Below are positions 1 to 8,931 of a DNA stretch of 64,000 bases, one piece after another. The notes beneath the pieces were generated by a model. That model was given only the letters and a program-made list of their open reading frames with translations, made no database searches and was not told where the DNA came from. The position numbers and the translations under genes were made by a program. The DNA is from Algibacter sp. L3A6 (lineage in GTDB: Bacteria; Bacteroidota; Bacteroidia; Flavobacteriales; Flavobacteriaceae): the NCBI RefSeq assembly GCF_009796825.1, contig NZ_CP047030.1, positions 1,153,501-1,217,500 on the forward strand, in the 5' to 3' direction. Positions within the stretch are counted from its first letter, which is position 1, and each line of letters begins with the position of its first letter.

Positions 1-1072
1 CGTACATTATTGGACGGATTACAACTTGACCATCGATTGCCACAGGACGCTCTACAATGTTGTGCATTCCTAAAATTCCACTTTGTGGAGGGTTAATAAT
101 TGGTGTAGATAACATACTACCAAATACACCACCATTAGTGATTGTAAATGTACCACCTGTCATTTCATCAACTGTAATCTGACCGTCTCTTGCACGAAGT
201 GCTAAACGTTTCACTTCAGACTCTACACCTCTAAATGATAAGTTTTCCGCATTACGAATTACTGGCACCATTAAACCTTTTGGTCCTGATACAGCTATAC
301 TAATATCGCAAAAATCGTATGATAACATTTCTTTACCATCCATCATTGAATTTACTGCTGGATACATTTCTAAAGCTCTAACAACTGCTAAAGTAAAGAA
401 ACTCATAAACCCTAAGCCAACACCATGTTTTGCTTTAAACGTTTCTTTATACTCAGAACGTAATGCAAAAATAGGAGACATATCAACCTCGTTAAACGTG
501 GTTAACATAGCTGTTGTGTTTTTCACCTCAACCAAACGCTCTGCTACTTTTCTGCGTAACATAGACATTTTACTTCTTGAAGTACCACGACTACCACCAG
601 TTGGTGTTCCCATAGAAGGCACTGCATTTACAGCATCATCTTTAGTAATACGACCTGCTTTACCAGTTCCAGAAACAGATGCAGCATCAATTCCTTTTTC
701 AGCTAATACTTTTTTAGCAGCAGGACTTGCAGAACCTGTTGCATAAGTTTTAGCTTCAGCAGCTTTTGGCGCTTCTGCTTTTGGTGCTTCCACCTTGGCT
801 TCTGCTTTTGGTGCTTCACCACCTGCCGGTTTCTCTGCACTTGTATCAATTAAACAAACTACAGCTCCAACTTCTACAGCGTCACCTTCTTCCGCTTTAA
901 GCGTAATAATTCCGCTAACTTCTGCTGGTAATTCTAAGGTTGCTTTATCACTATCAACTTCTGCAATAGCTTGGTCTTTTTCAACATAATCGCCGTCTTC
1001 AACTAACCAACTTGCTATTTCTACTTCTGTGATAGATTCGCCTGGTGAAGGCACTTTCATTTCTAAAATCAT
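1..1072 (-). CDS. sucB: Dihydrolipoyllysine succinyltransferase (E2 of 2-oxoglutarate dehydrogenase), 3' end outside window
   Basis: E2 core of the 2-oxoglutarate dehydrogenase complex; it moves the succinyl group from E1 (SucA) to CoA on a lipoyl arm in the cytoplasm. The start is ATG at 1072, giving MILEMKVPSPGESITEV; a second in-frame ATG at 1060 is possible. The lipoyl domain fills residues 1-78 with the lipoylation site in EVDSDKATLELPAE. An Ala/Lys/Pro/Glu linker follows, then a peripheral-subunit-binding domain (SPAAKKVLAEKGID...GKAGRITKDD), then the catalytic domain. The frame runs open off the left edge after about 357 codons, so the HxxxDG active-site end lies outside the window. 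It follows sucA after 41 nt, so one operon is likely. Confidence 0.96.
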   Translation of the reverse strand, partial: MILEMKVPSPGESITEVEIASWLVEDGDYVEKDQAIAEVDSDKATLELPAEVSGIITLKAEEGDAVEVGAVVCLIDTSAEKPAGGEAPKAEAKVEAPKAEAPKAAEAKTYATGSASPAAKKVLAEKGIDAASVSGTGKAGRITKDDAVNAVPSMGTPTGGSRGTSRSKMSMLRRKVAERLVEVKNTTAMLTTFNEVDMSPIFALRSEYKETFKAKHGVGLGFMSFFTLAVVRALEMYPAVNSMMDGKEMLSYDFCDISIAVSGPKGLMVPVIRNAENLSFRGVESEVKRLALRARDGQITVDEMTGGTFTITNGGVFGSMLSTPIINPPQSGILGMHNIVERPVAIDGQVVIRPIMY

Positions 1073-1113
1073 TTTTTATAATTTTAATGGTATATGAATT
1101 TTATTCTTTTTAT

Positions 1114-3852
1114 TTAATTTCCAAAAACTTCATCGATTACACGACGTTGTCTTCTTTTATCTCTAGTACTAGATCCTGGTGCCGGTACAGAATTAAATGG
1201 ACGTGACGCTACTTCTAACTTCACTAAATCCATACGCTGTGCCATGTGGCTCCAAGCTCCCATGTTTCTTGGTTCTTCTTGAGCCCAAACATAATGCTCT
1301 ACATTTGGATACCTATCTATTACATTTTGTATTTTTTCTAAATGAAGTGGGAATAATTGCTCTATCCTTACTAAAGCAACATCTTCATTTCCTAATTCTT
1401 CTCTTTCAGCTAATAAATCGTAATAAAATTTACCTGTACAGAATACTAATTTCTTAACATTTGTTGGATTAATAGTATCGTCGATTACTTCTTCAAACTG
1501 ACCAGAAGCTAAATCTGACAAACTAGACACTGCTTTAGGATGACGTAATAAACTTTTTGGAGTGAAAACAATTAATGGTTTTCTATAATTACGTTTCATT
1601 TGACGACGCAACAAGTGATACATATTACCTGGCGTTGTACAATCTGCTACAATCATATTATCCATTCCACATAACTGTAAGTAACGCTCTATTCTTGCCG
1701 ATGAATGCTCAGAACCTTGCCCCTCGTAACCATGTGGTAATAATACAACAATACCGTTTTGTGATTTCCATTTATCTTCCGCAGCCGATAAATATTGGTC
1801 GAATATAATTTGAGCTCCATTACTAAAATCTCCAAATTGAGCTTCCCAAATGGTTAATGTATTTGGGTTTGCCATGGCATAACCATAATCGAAACCTAAC
1901 ACACCGTATTCTGATAAAAAGGAATTATAAATATCCATTTTACCTTTATTTTCAGGATTAGTATTTAGTAAATTAATACGTTCTTCTGAAATTTCATCGC
2001 GCAAAATAGCATGACGGTGGCTAAATGTACCACGCTCTACATCTTGCCCAGAAATACGAACATTGAATCCTTCTTCTAGTAAACTTCCGTAAGCTAAAGT
2101 TTCTGCCATACCCCAATCTAAGGTATCGCTTTCAAAAACCATTTTTTCACGTCCGGCAAGTATACGCTCAGCTTTACGTAAAAACTTAACACCTTTAGGA
2201 ACTGTTGAAACAATTTTAGAAATTTCCTCTAACCTTTCTTTTGGATAGCCAGTATCTTCAGAAATAAGCATAGACTCTTCACCTTGACGTTCAAAATCTG
2301 TCCAGCGTTCTTGCATAAACTCACGAACTATAGAAGATTTAGCTTCTTTAGCTTTGGTATACTCGGCTTCTAAAGTTTCTTTAAAATCAGAAATAATACC
2401 ATCAACATAAGCTTGATCAATAGTCTTTTCAGCTATTAATTTATCTGCATAAAGCTTAAACGGGTTAGAGTGCTTTGCAATTTCTTTATATAATTTAGGT
2501 TGTGTAAATCTTGGCTCATCACCTTCATTATGTCCATATTTTCTATACCCTAACAAATCGATATACACATCTTTTTTGTATCGCATTCTGTATTCTAACG
2601 CCATTTCTACCGCATGAACAACAGCTTCTGCGTCATCAGCATTTACGTGTAAAACTGGAGATAACGTTACTTTAGCAACATCTGTACAATATGTACTAGA
2701 ACGTGCATCTAAGTAATTGGTTGTAAACCCAATTTGGTTATTTACAACAATATGCACAGTTCCACCGGTTTTATAACCTGCTAACTGACTCATTTGAGCC
2801 ACCTCATAAACAATACCTTGACCAGCAATAGCGGCATCGCCATGTACTATAATCGGTAATATTTTAGAATCATCACCATCGTAATCCGCATCAATTTTTG
2901 CTCTTGTAATCCCTTCGGCTACTGGAGCAACGGTTTCTAAATGTGATGGGTTTGGCACCAAATTCATCTTAATATCTTTTCCGTTTTGGTAAGTTTTATC
3001 AAGTGTTAATCCTAAGTGATACTTTACGTCACCATCAATATCCATATCTTCAAAATCTTTACCATCAAACTCACTAAAAAGCTCATGTAAAGGTTTTCTG
3101 AAAATATTAACCAGTGTATTTAGACGACCACGGTGTGCCATACCTAATACACATTCTTTAACACCATATTTTTCTACGGCATAAAAAAGCACATTACTTA
3201 TAGCTGGAATTAAAGACTCTCCTCCTTCTAAAGAAAAACGTTTTTGCCCAACATATTTAGTTTGCAAAAAGTTTTCGAAAGTAACCGCTTGGTTTAATTT
3301 TGAAAGTATATATTTTTTTGTTTCAGCCGAAAAATTTGGCTGATTATCATTTCTGTTAAGTTGTCCTTGCCACCAAGCAATAACTTCTGGGTTACGCAGG
3401 TACATATACTCTACACCAATAGAACTACAATATATATTGTCTAGGTGTATAATAATTTCACGAAGTGTTCTAGTACCAATACCTAAAATTTCTCCGGCAG
3501 TAAAAACGGTATCTAAATCGTTTGCGTTAAGTCCGAAATTCGAGATTTCTAAAGTTGGTGAATAGGTACGACGATCACGTACTGGGTTTGTTTTAGTAAA
3601 CAAATGCCCACGCATTCTGTAGCCATCAATAAGTCTTACAACTTGAAACTCTTTTTGAAGTTGCTCTGGCACATCTGCCGAAACACCTCCTGTTGTTTCC
3701 CCGTCTAATTCCGAGTTTTCGCTACCAAAATCATAACCTTGAAAAAAGGCTCTCCAGCTCGGTTCTACCGAATCCGGGTTTTGTAAATATTGATCGTATA
3801 AGTCAGCAAAATATGCTGTGTGTGCTGTATTTAAAAATGAAAATTTATCCAT
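1114..3852 (-). CDS. sucA: 2-oxoglutarate dehydrogenase E1 component
   Basis: Thiamine-diphosphate-dependent E1 of the TCA cycle 2-oxoglutarate dehydrogenase; it decarboxylates 2-oxoglutarate and succinylates the E2 lipoyl arm. The 912 residues match the usual length of about 900-930. The N-terminal E2-binding segment is visible (FLNTAHTAYFADLYDQYL, PSWRAFFQGYDFG). The ThDP site shows GDAAIAGQG followed by NNQIGFTT near residues 345-385, and the transketolase-like C-terminal half has LLPHGYEGQGSEHSSARIER. It is transcribed just before sucB. A TAnnTTTG element lies about 40 nt upstream. Nothing is truncated or unusual. Confidence 0.98.
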   Translation of the reverse strand: MDKFSFLNTAHTAYFADLYDQYLQNPDSVEPSWRAFFQGYDFGSENSELDGETTGGVSADVPEQLQKEFQVVRLIDGYRMRGHLFTKTNPVRDRRTYSPTLEISNFGLNANDLDTVFTAGEILGIGTRTLREIIIHLDNIYCSSIGVEYMYLRNPEVIAWWQGQLNRNDNQPNFSAETKKYILSKLNQAVTFENFLQTKYVGQKRFSLEGGESLIPAISNVLFYAVEKYGVKECVLGMAHRGRLNTLVNIFRKPLHELFSEFDGKDFEDMDIDGDVKYHLGLTLDKTYQNGKDIKMNLVPNPSHLETVAPVAEGITRAKIDADYDGDDSKILPIIVHGDAAIAGQGIVYEVAQMSQLAGYKTGGTVHIVVNNQIGFTTNYLDARSSTYCTDVAKVTLSPVLHVNADDAEAVVHAVEMALEYRMRYKKDVYIDLLGYRKYGHNEGDEPRFTQPKLYKEIAKHSNPFKLYADKLIAEKTIDQAYVDGIISDFKETLEAEYTKAKEAKSSIVREFMQERWTDFERQGEESMLISEDTGYPKERLEEISKIVSTVPKGVKFLRKAERILAGREKMVFESDTLDWGMAETLAYGSLLEEGFNVRISGQDVERGTFSHRHAILRDEISEERINLLNTNPENKGKMDIYNSFLSEYGVLGFDYGYAMANPNTLTIWEAQFGDFSNGAQIIFDQYLSAAEDKWKSQNGIVVLLPHGYEGQGSEHSSARIERYLQLCGMDNMIVADCTTPGNMYHLLRRQMKRNYRKPLIVFTPKSLLRHPKAVSSLSDLASGQFEEVIDDTINPTNVKKLVFCTGKFYYDLLAEREELGNEDVALVRIEQLFPLHLEKIQNVIDRYPNVEHYVWAQEEPRNMGAWSHMAQRMDLVKLEVASRPFNSVPAPGSSTRDKRRQRRVIDEVFGN

Positions 3853-3892
3853 TGCTATTTTTAATCCCTTGTAGGTTAGTCAAAATATTTTT

Positions 3893-3900
3893 CAAAAATA
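3893..3900 (-). promoter_or_regulatory. Putative -7 element of sucAB
   Basis: On the minus strand this reads TATTTTTG, a match to the Bacteroidota -7 consensus TAnnTTTG, 40 nt before the sucA start codon. I could not find a clear TTG -33 element at the usual 19-21 nt spacing. Confidence 0.4.
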
Positions 3901-4009
3901 CAACTTTTAGTAAAATTAGAGGTTTCTTTAACTATATTTATGGCAAATAATGTTCATTTCATGAATATGGCAGTGAAAACTGTTAAATTATTAATCATTT
4001 CTAATTCTT

Positions 4010-4540
4010 ATGAAACTTTTTTTCCCAATTAACAAAACAGTTATTGCTTTTTCAATATTTTTTATATCTCTGGTTAACCAATCTAATTCACAAAATTTCA
4101 AAAGCGATTTTTGGGAGCATGTAAGATATGGTGGTGGTATTGGTTTAAACTTTGGAGACGGATTTTTCAGTGGCACTTTAGCTCCAAATGCAGTTTACGA
4201 GTTTAATAACTCCTTTTCTTTAGGTATAGGTGTAAATGGCACGTACAACAGTCAGAAAAATGTTTATAAATCTACTATTTTAGGAGGAAGCTTAATTGGT
4301 TTTTATAACCCGATTAACGAAATTCAACTATCTGCCGAGTTCGAACACCTTAATGTAAACCGTAGATATAACGTAAATTTAAATATCCCAAACGATAACT
4401 ATTGGATTCCTGCATTATATTTTGGAGCCGGTTATAGAAGCGGCAACGTGACTTTTGGTATTCGTTACGATGTATTGTACGACCAGGATAAAAGTATATA
4501 TTCCGAAGCTTGGGCCCCATTTGTACGGTTTTACTTCTAA
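4010..4540 (+). CDS. Small outer-membrane beta-barrel-like protein
   Basis: 176 residues of unknown function. It has a cleavable signal peptide (about residues 1-27, ending NQSNSQ). The mature part is rich in alternating aromatic and glycine-containing strands (GGGIGLNFGDGFF, YEFNNSFSLGIGVNG, YFGAGYRSGNVTFGIRYDVLY). It ends in a terminal phenylalanine (FVRFYF), the usual signature of a barrel inserted by the BAM machinery. From memory, proteins of this size beside sucA in flavobacteria have been labelled alpha-ketoglutarate decarboxylase, probably because of the neighbour; I see no enzyme motif. It is divergent from sucA and 156 nt upstream of nirK. It probably stands alone. Confidence 0.75.
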   Translation: MKLFFPINKTVIAFSIFFISLVNQSNSQNFKSDFWEHVRYGGGIGLNFGDGFFSGTLAPNAVYEFNNSFSLGIGVNGTYNSQKNVYKSTILGGSLIGFYNPINEIQLSAEFEHLNVNRRYNVNLNIPNDNYWIPALYFGAGYRSGNVTFGIRYDVLYDQDKSIYSEAWAPFVRFYF

Positions 4541-4620
4541 AAATAAGAACACTTATTATACGAGCTGATGCTTTACTTATAAAACTGACTTTTGTCATAT
4601 TTTACGAGTGAGCTTAGTAT

Positions 4621-4663
4621 TATTTTTGATAAATCCTAATTAAGATAAATTTATCCTAATTAA
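4621..4663 (+). promoter_or_regulatory. nirK promoter with palindromic operator
   Basis: TATTTTTG at 4621-4628 fits the Bacteroidota -7 element. Just downstream, around the expected transcript start, is a perfect 12-bp palindrome GATAAATTTATC at 4644-4655. The 11-mer ATCCTAATTAA occurs twice exactly 20 bp apart (4633-4643 and 4653-4663). An extended form of the palindrome lies in front of ric at 10699-10712. The position downstream of the -7 element suits a repressor, and the Rrf2-family protein encoded at 10733-11167 is the obvious candidate. Confidence 0.6.
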
Positions 4664-4696
4664 AAATTAAATAAAATCACTAAAAAAATAATACTA

Positions 4697-6145
4697 ATGA
4701 GACCATCCAACCTTTTATTAAGCTTAACTTTTCTAAGCACCCTACTATTAACGTCTTGTTTTAAATCGAAAGAACAGGAGTATGAAAATACCGCAGACAT
4801 ACCTGTAAGCAGAGAAATGATTGCGGAGTTAACATCTCCGCCAAACGTACCAACTCCAGTTGGCCGACGTAAAGCAAAAAAACTGATTGTAAAAATGGAG
4901 ATCCTTGAAAAAGAAGGAGAAATGACAGATGGTGTAAAATACATGTACTGGACATTTGGTGGTACCGTACCAGGCAGTTTTATTAGGACTCGTGTTGATG
5001 ACGAGGTAGAATTTCATTTACAAAACCACCCAGACAACAAATTACCACACAATATAGATATGCACGCCGTAACTGGCCCTGGTGGTGGAGCAGAATCTTC
5101 TTTTGTAGCACCTGGCCATGAAAAAACTTTCAGCTTTAAAACATTAAACCCTGGCTTATACGTTTACCATTGTGCTACAGCTCCTGTAGGAATGCACATT
5201 GCCAATGGTATGTATGGCTTAATTTTAGTAGAACCAGAAGGCGGTTTACCTCCTGTAGATAAAGAATATTACATTATGCAAGGTGATTTTTACACCAAAG
5301 GCGCTAATGGTGAACGTGGCTTACAACCTTTTGATATGCAAAAAGCTGTTGACGAAAAAGCCGATTATGTTGTTTTTAACGGAAAAGTTGGCGCTCTTAC
5401 TGGCGACAATGCATTAACAGCTAAAGTAGGCGAAACCGTGAGACTCTTTGTTGGTAATGGTGGGCCAGGATTAGTATCTTCCTTTCATGTTATTGGTGAA
5501 ATATTCGATAGAGTACATGTAGAAGGCGGAGACCTTATTAACGAAAACGTACAAACCACATTAATTCCTGCCGGTGGAGCTGCCATGATGGAGTTTAAAG
5601 TTGAAGTACCTGGTACATTTATTTTAGTAGACCACTCTATTTTTAGAGCCTTTAATAAAGGAGCCTTAGGAATGCTTAAGGTTGAAGGAGAGAAAAACAA
5701 AACACTTTATTCTGGCGAAATACGCGATGATATTTACTTACCAGAAGGTCCCGGAATACAAAACATGCCAACAACAGATGAAATTATAGCTTCGGAAATT
5801 CCTGCAAAATCGTTTGAAGAACAAATGGAATTTGGAAAACAAGCCTATATGCAAACTTGTTTTGCTTGTCACCAAGGTGAAGGCCAAGGTATTCCACATG
5901 CCTTTCCTCCATTAGCAAAATCCGATTATTTAAATGCAGATGTAGATCGTGCTATTGGTATTGTTCTTCATGGTAAAACCGGCGAAATTACGGTTAATGG
6001 CGAAACTTATAATAGTGTTATGACAAGACAAATGCTATCTTCAGATGAAATAGCAAACGTACTAACCTATGTATACAACAGCTGGGGTAACTCTAAAAAA
6101 GTAGTTACAAAAGAAATGGTAGACAAAGTAAAAAACAGTAAATAA
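4697..6145 (+). CDS. nirK: Copper nitrite reductase with C-terminal cytochrome c domain (lipoprotein)
   Basis: Reduces nitrite to nitric oxide in the periplasm. The 482 residues start with a lipoprotein signal (LLLTSC, acylated Cys21). Two cupredoxin domains follow. The type-1 copper ligands appear to be His118, Cys159, His167 and Met172. The type-2 ligands are His123, His158 and His313, and the catalytic pair is Asp121 and His264. The short loop HCATAPVGMHIANGMYG resembles the second major NirK clade. A c-type cytochrome domain begins near residue 372, with CFACH at 388-392 and candidate axial Met442 or Met446; it would feed electrons directly to the reductase. It heads a cluster with nirV (8-nt gap) and a Sco protein. 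Confidence 0.96.
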   Translation: MRPSNLLLSLTFLSTLLLTSCFKSKEQEYENTADIPVSREMIAELTSPPNVPTPVGRRKAKKLIVKMEILEKEGEMTDGVKYMYWTFGGTVPGSFIRTRVDDEVEFHLQNHPDNKLPHNIDMHAVTGPGGGAESSFVAPGHEKTFSFKTLNPGLYVYHCATAPVGMHIANGMYGLILVEPEGGLPPVDKEYYIMQGDFYTKGANGERGLQPFDMQKAVDEKADYVVFNGKVGALTGDNALTAKVGETVRLFVGNGGPGLVSSFHVIGEIFDRVHVEGGDLINENVQTTLIPAGGAAMMEFKVEVPGTFILVDHSIFRAFNKGALGMLKVEGEKNKTLYSGEIRDDIYLPEGPGIQNMPTTDEIIASEIPAKSFEEQMEFGKQAYMQTCFACHQGEGQGIPHAFPPLAKSDYLNADVDRAIGIVLHGKTGEITVNGETYNSVMTRQMLSSDEIANVLTYVYNSWGNSKKVVTKEMVDKVKNSK

Positions 6146-6153
6146 TTAATATT

Positions 6154-6927
6154 ATGAAAAACCTAACCTTTAGATTCTTGTTTGTTTTGTTGGTTGTCCA
6201 AACATTGGCGCATAGCCAATCTAAAGGTATGGTTTTTATAGAAGGTAGCCGATATATTCCTTTATATGGTAGAGATTCTACGGTTGTAGAGGTTAAAGAT
6301 TTTGAAATAGACATCTACCCCGTTACCAATGCAGACTTTATTATTTTTTTAAAAGAAAATCCGAAATGGCAAAAATCTAATATTCTAAAACTATTTTCGG
6401 ATAAAAGCTATTTGGCAAACTGGAATTCTAATTTAGAATTAAAACCCACGGAAAATTTAAACAGTCCAGCAACCTATATATCATGGTATGCCGCTAAAGC
6501 CTATTGCGAATGCCAAGGCAAGCGCTTGCCCACCGTAGACGAATGGGAATATGCAGCCATGGCAGACAAAACCACAAGAGATGCACGCGTTAAACCATCG
6601 TTTAATAAAAAAATACTGGCTTGGTATGAAGCGCCGCACTCTAATGAAGACACTATCGGGTTACATCCAAAAAATGTTTGGGGTGTTTACGATTTACACG
6701 GTTTGGTTTGGGAATGGACACTCGATTTCAACTCTGTTTTAATTACAGGCGAATCGCGAAAAGATGTTGATAAAGATTCTAATTTATTTTGTGGAAGTGC
6801 CTCTTTAAATGCTACTGATTTAATGAACTATGCTGCATTTATGCGTTACGCTATACGCGGAAGTTTAAAAGCAAAATACTCTATGAAAAACCTAGGCTTC
6901 CGTTGTGTGAAACCTATTAAAAATTAA
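6154..6927 (+). CDS. nirV: NirV-type formylglycine-generating-enzyme-like protein
   Basis: 257 residues with a signal peptide (about 1-24, ending AHSQSKG) and one FGE-sulfatase (SUMF1-like) domain. Hallmarks are GMVFIEGSRY, FEIDIYPVTNADF, PATYISWYAAKAYCECQGKR, LPTVDEWEYAA, GVYDLHGLVWEW and the terminal LGFRCVK. Known NirV proteins are encoded directly after nirK in denitrifiers, and that is the arrangement here (8 nt after nirK, 5 nt before the Sco gene). The biochemical role of NirV is not settled; it is probably a periplasmic accessory factor for NirK. The paired catalytic cysteines of true formylglycine-generating enzymes are not evident. Confidence 0.88.
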   Translation: MKNLTFRFLFVLLVVQTLAHSQSKGMVFIEGSRYIPLYGRDSTVVEVKDFEIDIYPVTNADFIIFLKENPKWQKSNILKLFSDKSYLANWNSNLELKPTENLNSPATYISWYAAKAYCECQGKRLPTVDEWEYAAMADKTTRDARVKPSFNKKILAWYEAPHSNEDTIGLHPKNVWGVYDLHGLVWEWTLDFNSVLITGESRKDVDKDSNLFCGSASLNATDLMNYAAFMRYAIRGSLKAKYSMKNLGFRCVKPIKN

Positions 6928-6932
6928 TTATT

Positions 6933-7643
6933 ATGAAAGCATTAAAATTCATCCTTATACTATTTACTTCAGGGTTGTTACTACAAAGCTGTAAGTCTGA
7001 TAAAAATACTGAAATCTCTCAAGTTTTTAAATGCCCAATGGCCTGCGAAGGTGATAAAACATATAACACATCAGGGAATTGCGCCGTTTGCAAAATGGAT
7101 TTAGTAGCCATTAATGAAACTGCTAAAACTATAAAAGACGACGATAACATTTCCGAAGAATCGATATTTAACCTAACCTCAAAATGGCAAACCGAAGAAA
7201 ACAAAACCATTGAACTTAAAGAACTAAAAGGAAAAACTTTAGTGATGGTAATGATTTACACCTCGTGCAAAGCAGCATGCCCAAGATTAGTTGCCGATAT
7301 GCGAAACATTGAAGCACAGCTTCCACCCGAGAAAATTAAAGATATTCAGTTTGTTTTAATAAGTATCGATCCATTAACCGATACACCAAAACGTTTAAAA
7401 TCTTTCGCTATTGAAAATATTATGGATGGTGAACAGTGGATGTTTTTGCAAGGCACAGAAAGCAGCGTTCGCGAATTTGCCAATGTAATTTCTATGAAAT
7501 ACAAACAAATTTCTCCTATCGACTTCTCGCACTCTAATATTATAAGTGTATTTAATCCGGCTGGTGAATTAATACATCAACAAGAAGGTTTGGGCGTTGA
7601 TAATAAAGAAACTATTGAAACCATACTAAAAACAGTGCATTAA
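6933..7643 (+). CDS. Sco1/SenC-family copper chaperone with N-terminal metal-binding domain (lipoprotein)
   Basis: 236 residues with lipobox LLLQSC (Cys20). A short heavy-metal-binding module follows (CPMACEG...GNCAVCKMDL; Cys34, Cys38, Cys50, Cys53 with Met36 and Met55), of the kind found on copper efflux proteins. Next comes a thioredoxin-like Sco domain with SCKAACP (Cys112, Cys116) and the distal histidine in DFSH (His200), the three copper ligands of Sco proteins. Its position as the last gene of nirK-nirV suggests that it loads copper into NirK, rather than the usual Sco target, the CuA site of cytochrome oxidase. That is inference from context. It is convergent with the next gene, with 44 nt between them. 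Confidence 0.9.
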   Translation: MKALKFILILFTSGLLLQSCKSDKNTEISQVFKCPMACEGDKTYNTSGNCAVCKMDLVAINETAKTIKDDDNISEESIFNLTSKWQTEENKTIELKELKGKTLVMVMIYTSCKAACPRLVADMRNIEAQLPPEKIKDIQFVLISIDPLTDTPKRLKSFAIENIMDGEQWMFLQGTESSVREFANVISMKYKQISPIDFSHSNIISVFNPAGELIHQQEGLGVDNKETIETILKTVH

Positions 7644-7687
7644 TAGGTGTATTACATTGCTGTTTACAACTAAAACAAAACCTTTTA

Positions 7688-8890
7688 TTATTGTTTTTTT
7701 CGAATTAAATTAAACAGTATTAAAGCGATCCCAAAAGGCAATAAAATACTGAAATAAAACAATAATTGGTAATAATTTGGTAGCAACCCGCTTCCTGTAA
7801 AAAACTTATATCCCTGAATAAGCAACATTAACTCCGTTAAAACAAAACCTCCTAAAAAGCTATATATCCCGAGATAAGCAGTTTTAGAATAAGAGAGTAA
7901 ATTGTTTTTCAGAATGAAGGCAAACAAAAACCCAGAAACCACACCAAGCATTAATAAATGGATAAAACCAATTACAAAATTGCGATGTCCATAAACCGCA
8001 TTGGCAAATTCTGGAAAAATAGAAGATGCTTGACAAATGGTTTTTAAAACAAAACACAGCACAGCAAAACGATATAAATTTACCACCAGAAAACCATCTC
8101 CATTAATCACTTTATTCATTTTAAACTTAATAAGCTTTACAAATAAAACGAGGAGAACTAACTGTAACACAACACCAACACTATTTACCCAAAGGAATAC
8201 TACATACGGCGCAAACCATTGAATAGGTAGCGCAAACGTAAGCACAGTTGAGGTAACTAAAACCCAATAAAAAGCTTTAAACAACTTAGAGTTTTCAATT
8301 TTTAAAAGCTGAAAAAACACAGCTAATACAGCAATTAAAAACCAACCATTAAATTGAAAATGTAAAAAAAATTGAATTGCTATTTGATAAAACGCAGAAG
8401 CTTGCCCCAACATAGAAACAGCAGGTCCTAAACACCAAACCCCAATGGTAGAGGTTACCATAAACACGAGCGCTGTTTTTAATAAACGGCTAGTAACTGG
8501 CGATTCCGTTTTATGATGTTTCCAAACTAAGTAAGCAAAATAATAACTACAAAAAATATGCAAGGTTGAAAATGAAATTGAAACCACAGCATAACCTTGA
8601 AACGGAAAACTTAAAACCATACCCAAAACAGCAAACTGAGTAACCCAAAATAACTTGTTGTATACTGGCTTTTTTTCAGGAATAAAATAATGTACAATAC
8701 AAACATAAAGCATTAAATACACCCAACCCAACATAGCAACGTGAGAGTGCGCATGGGTTAAAAACCTATAATTTAAACCTATAGAATCTAAAAAGGAATA
8801 ACGTAAAGCTAAACCCAATAAGGCTGCAATTAAGAAATTAAATAAACAAATTACTACTAACTTTTTAGGCATTATTATGGTTTCTGGCAC
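7688..8890 (-). CDS. Polytopic membrane protein with intramembrane histidines (heme-copper-oxidase/NnrS-like)
   Basis: 400 residues, about 12 predicted membrane helices. Histidines sit inside or next to helices: a cluster THAHSHVAMLGW (His46, 48, 50), then His111, His177 (FLHFQFNGW), His302 (YGHRNF) and His311 (FIHLLMLG). The THAHSHVAMLGW block looks like the helix-2 low-spin-heme motif of cytochrome oxidase subunit I and NO reductase, and the overall pattern also recalls NnrS. I cannot assign it to either family. It lies 41 nt after the UspA gene and next to nirK and ric, so a role in NO or heme handling is plausible. An alternative start is Met7 (8872). Confidence 0.7.
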   Translation of the reverse strand: MPETIIMPKKLVVICLFNFLIAALLGLALRYSFLDSIGLNYRFLTHAHSHVAMLGWVYLMLYVCIVHYFIPEKKPVYNKLFWVTQFAVLGMVLSFPFQGYAVVSISFSTLHIFCSYYFAYLVWKHHKTESPVTSRLLKTALVFMVTSTIGVWCLGPAVSMLGQASAFYQIAIQFFLHFQFNGWFLIAVLAVFFQLLKIENSKLFKAFYWVLVTSTVLTFALPIQWFAPYVVFLWVNSVGVVLQLVLLVLFVKLIKFKMNKVINGDGFLVVNLYRFAVLCFVLKTICQASSIFPEFANAVYGHRNFVIGFIHLLMLGVVSGFLFAFILKNNLLSYSKTAYLGIYSFLGGFVLTELMLLIQGYKFFTGSGLLPNYYQLLFYFSILLPFGIALILFNLIRKKQ

Positions 8891-8931
8891 ACTAAATATA
8901 GTAAACCTTTTTATGGTAAATAAATATAAAA

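Noticed and set aside
4625..4643. FNR/CRP-type site upstream of nirK
   Set aside because: TTGAT is present but there is no ATCAA partner at the right spacing.
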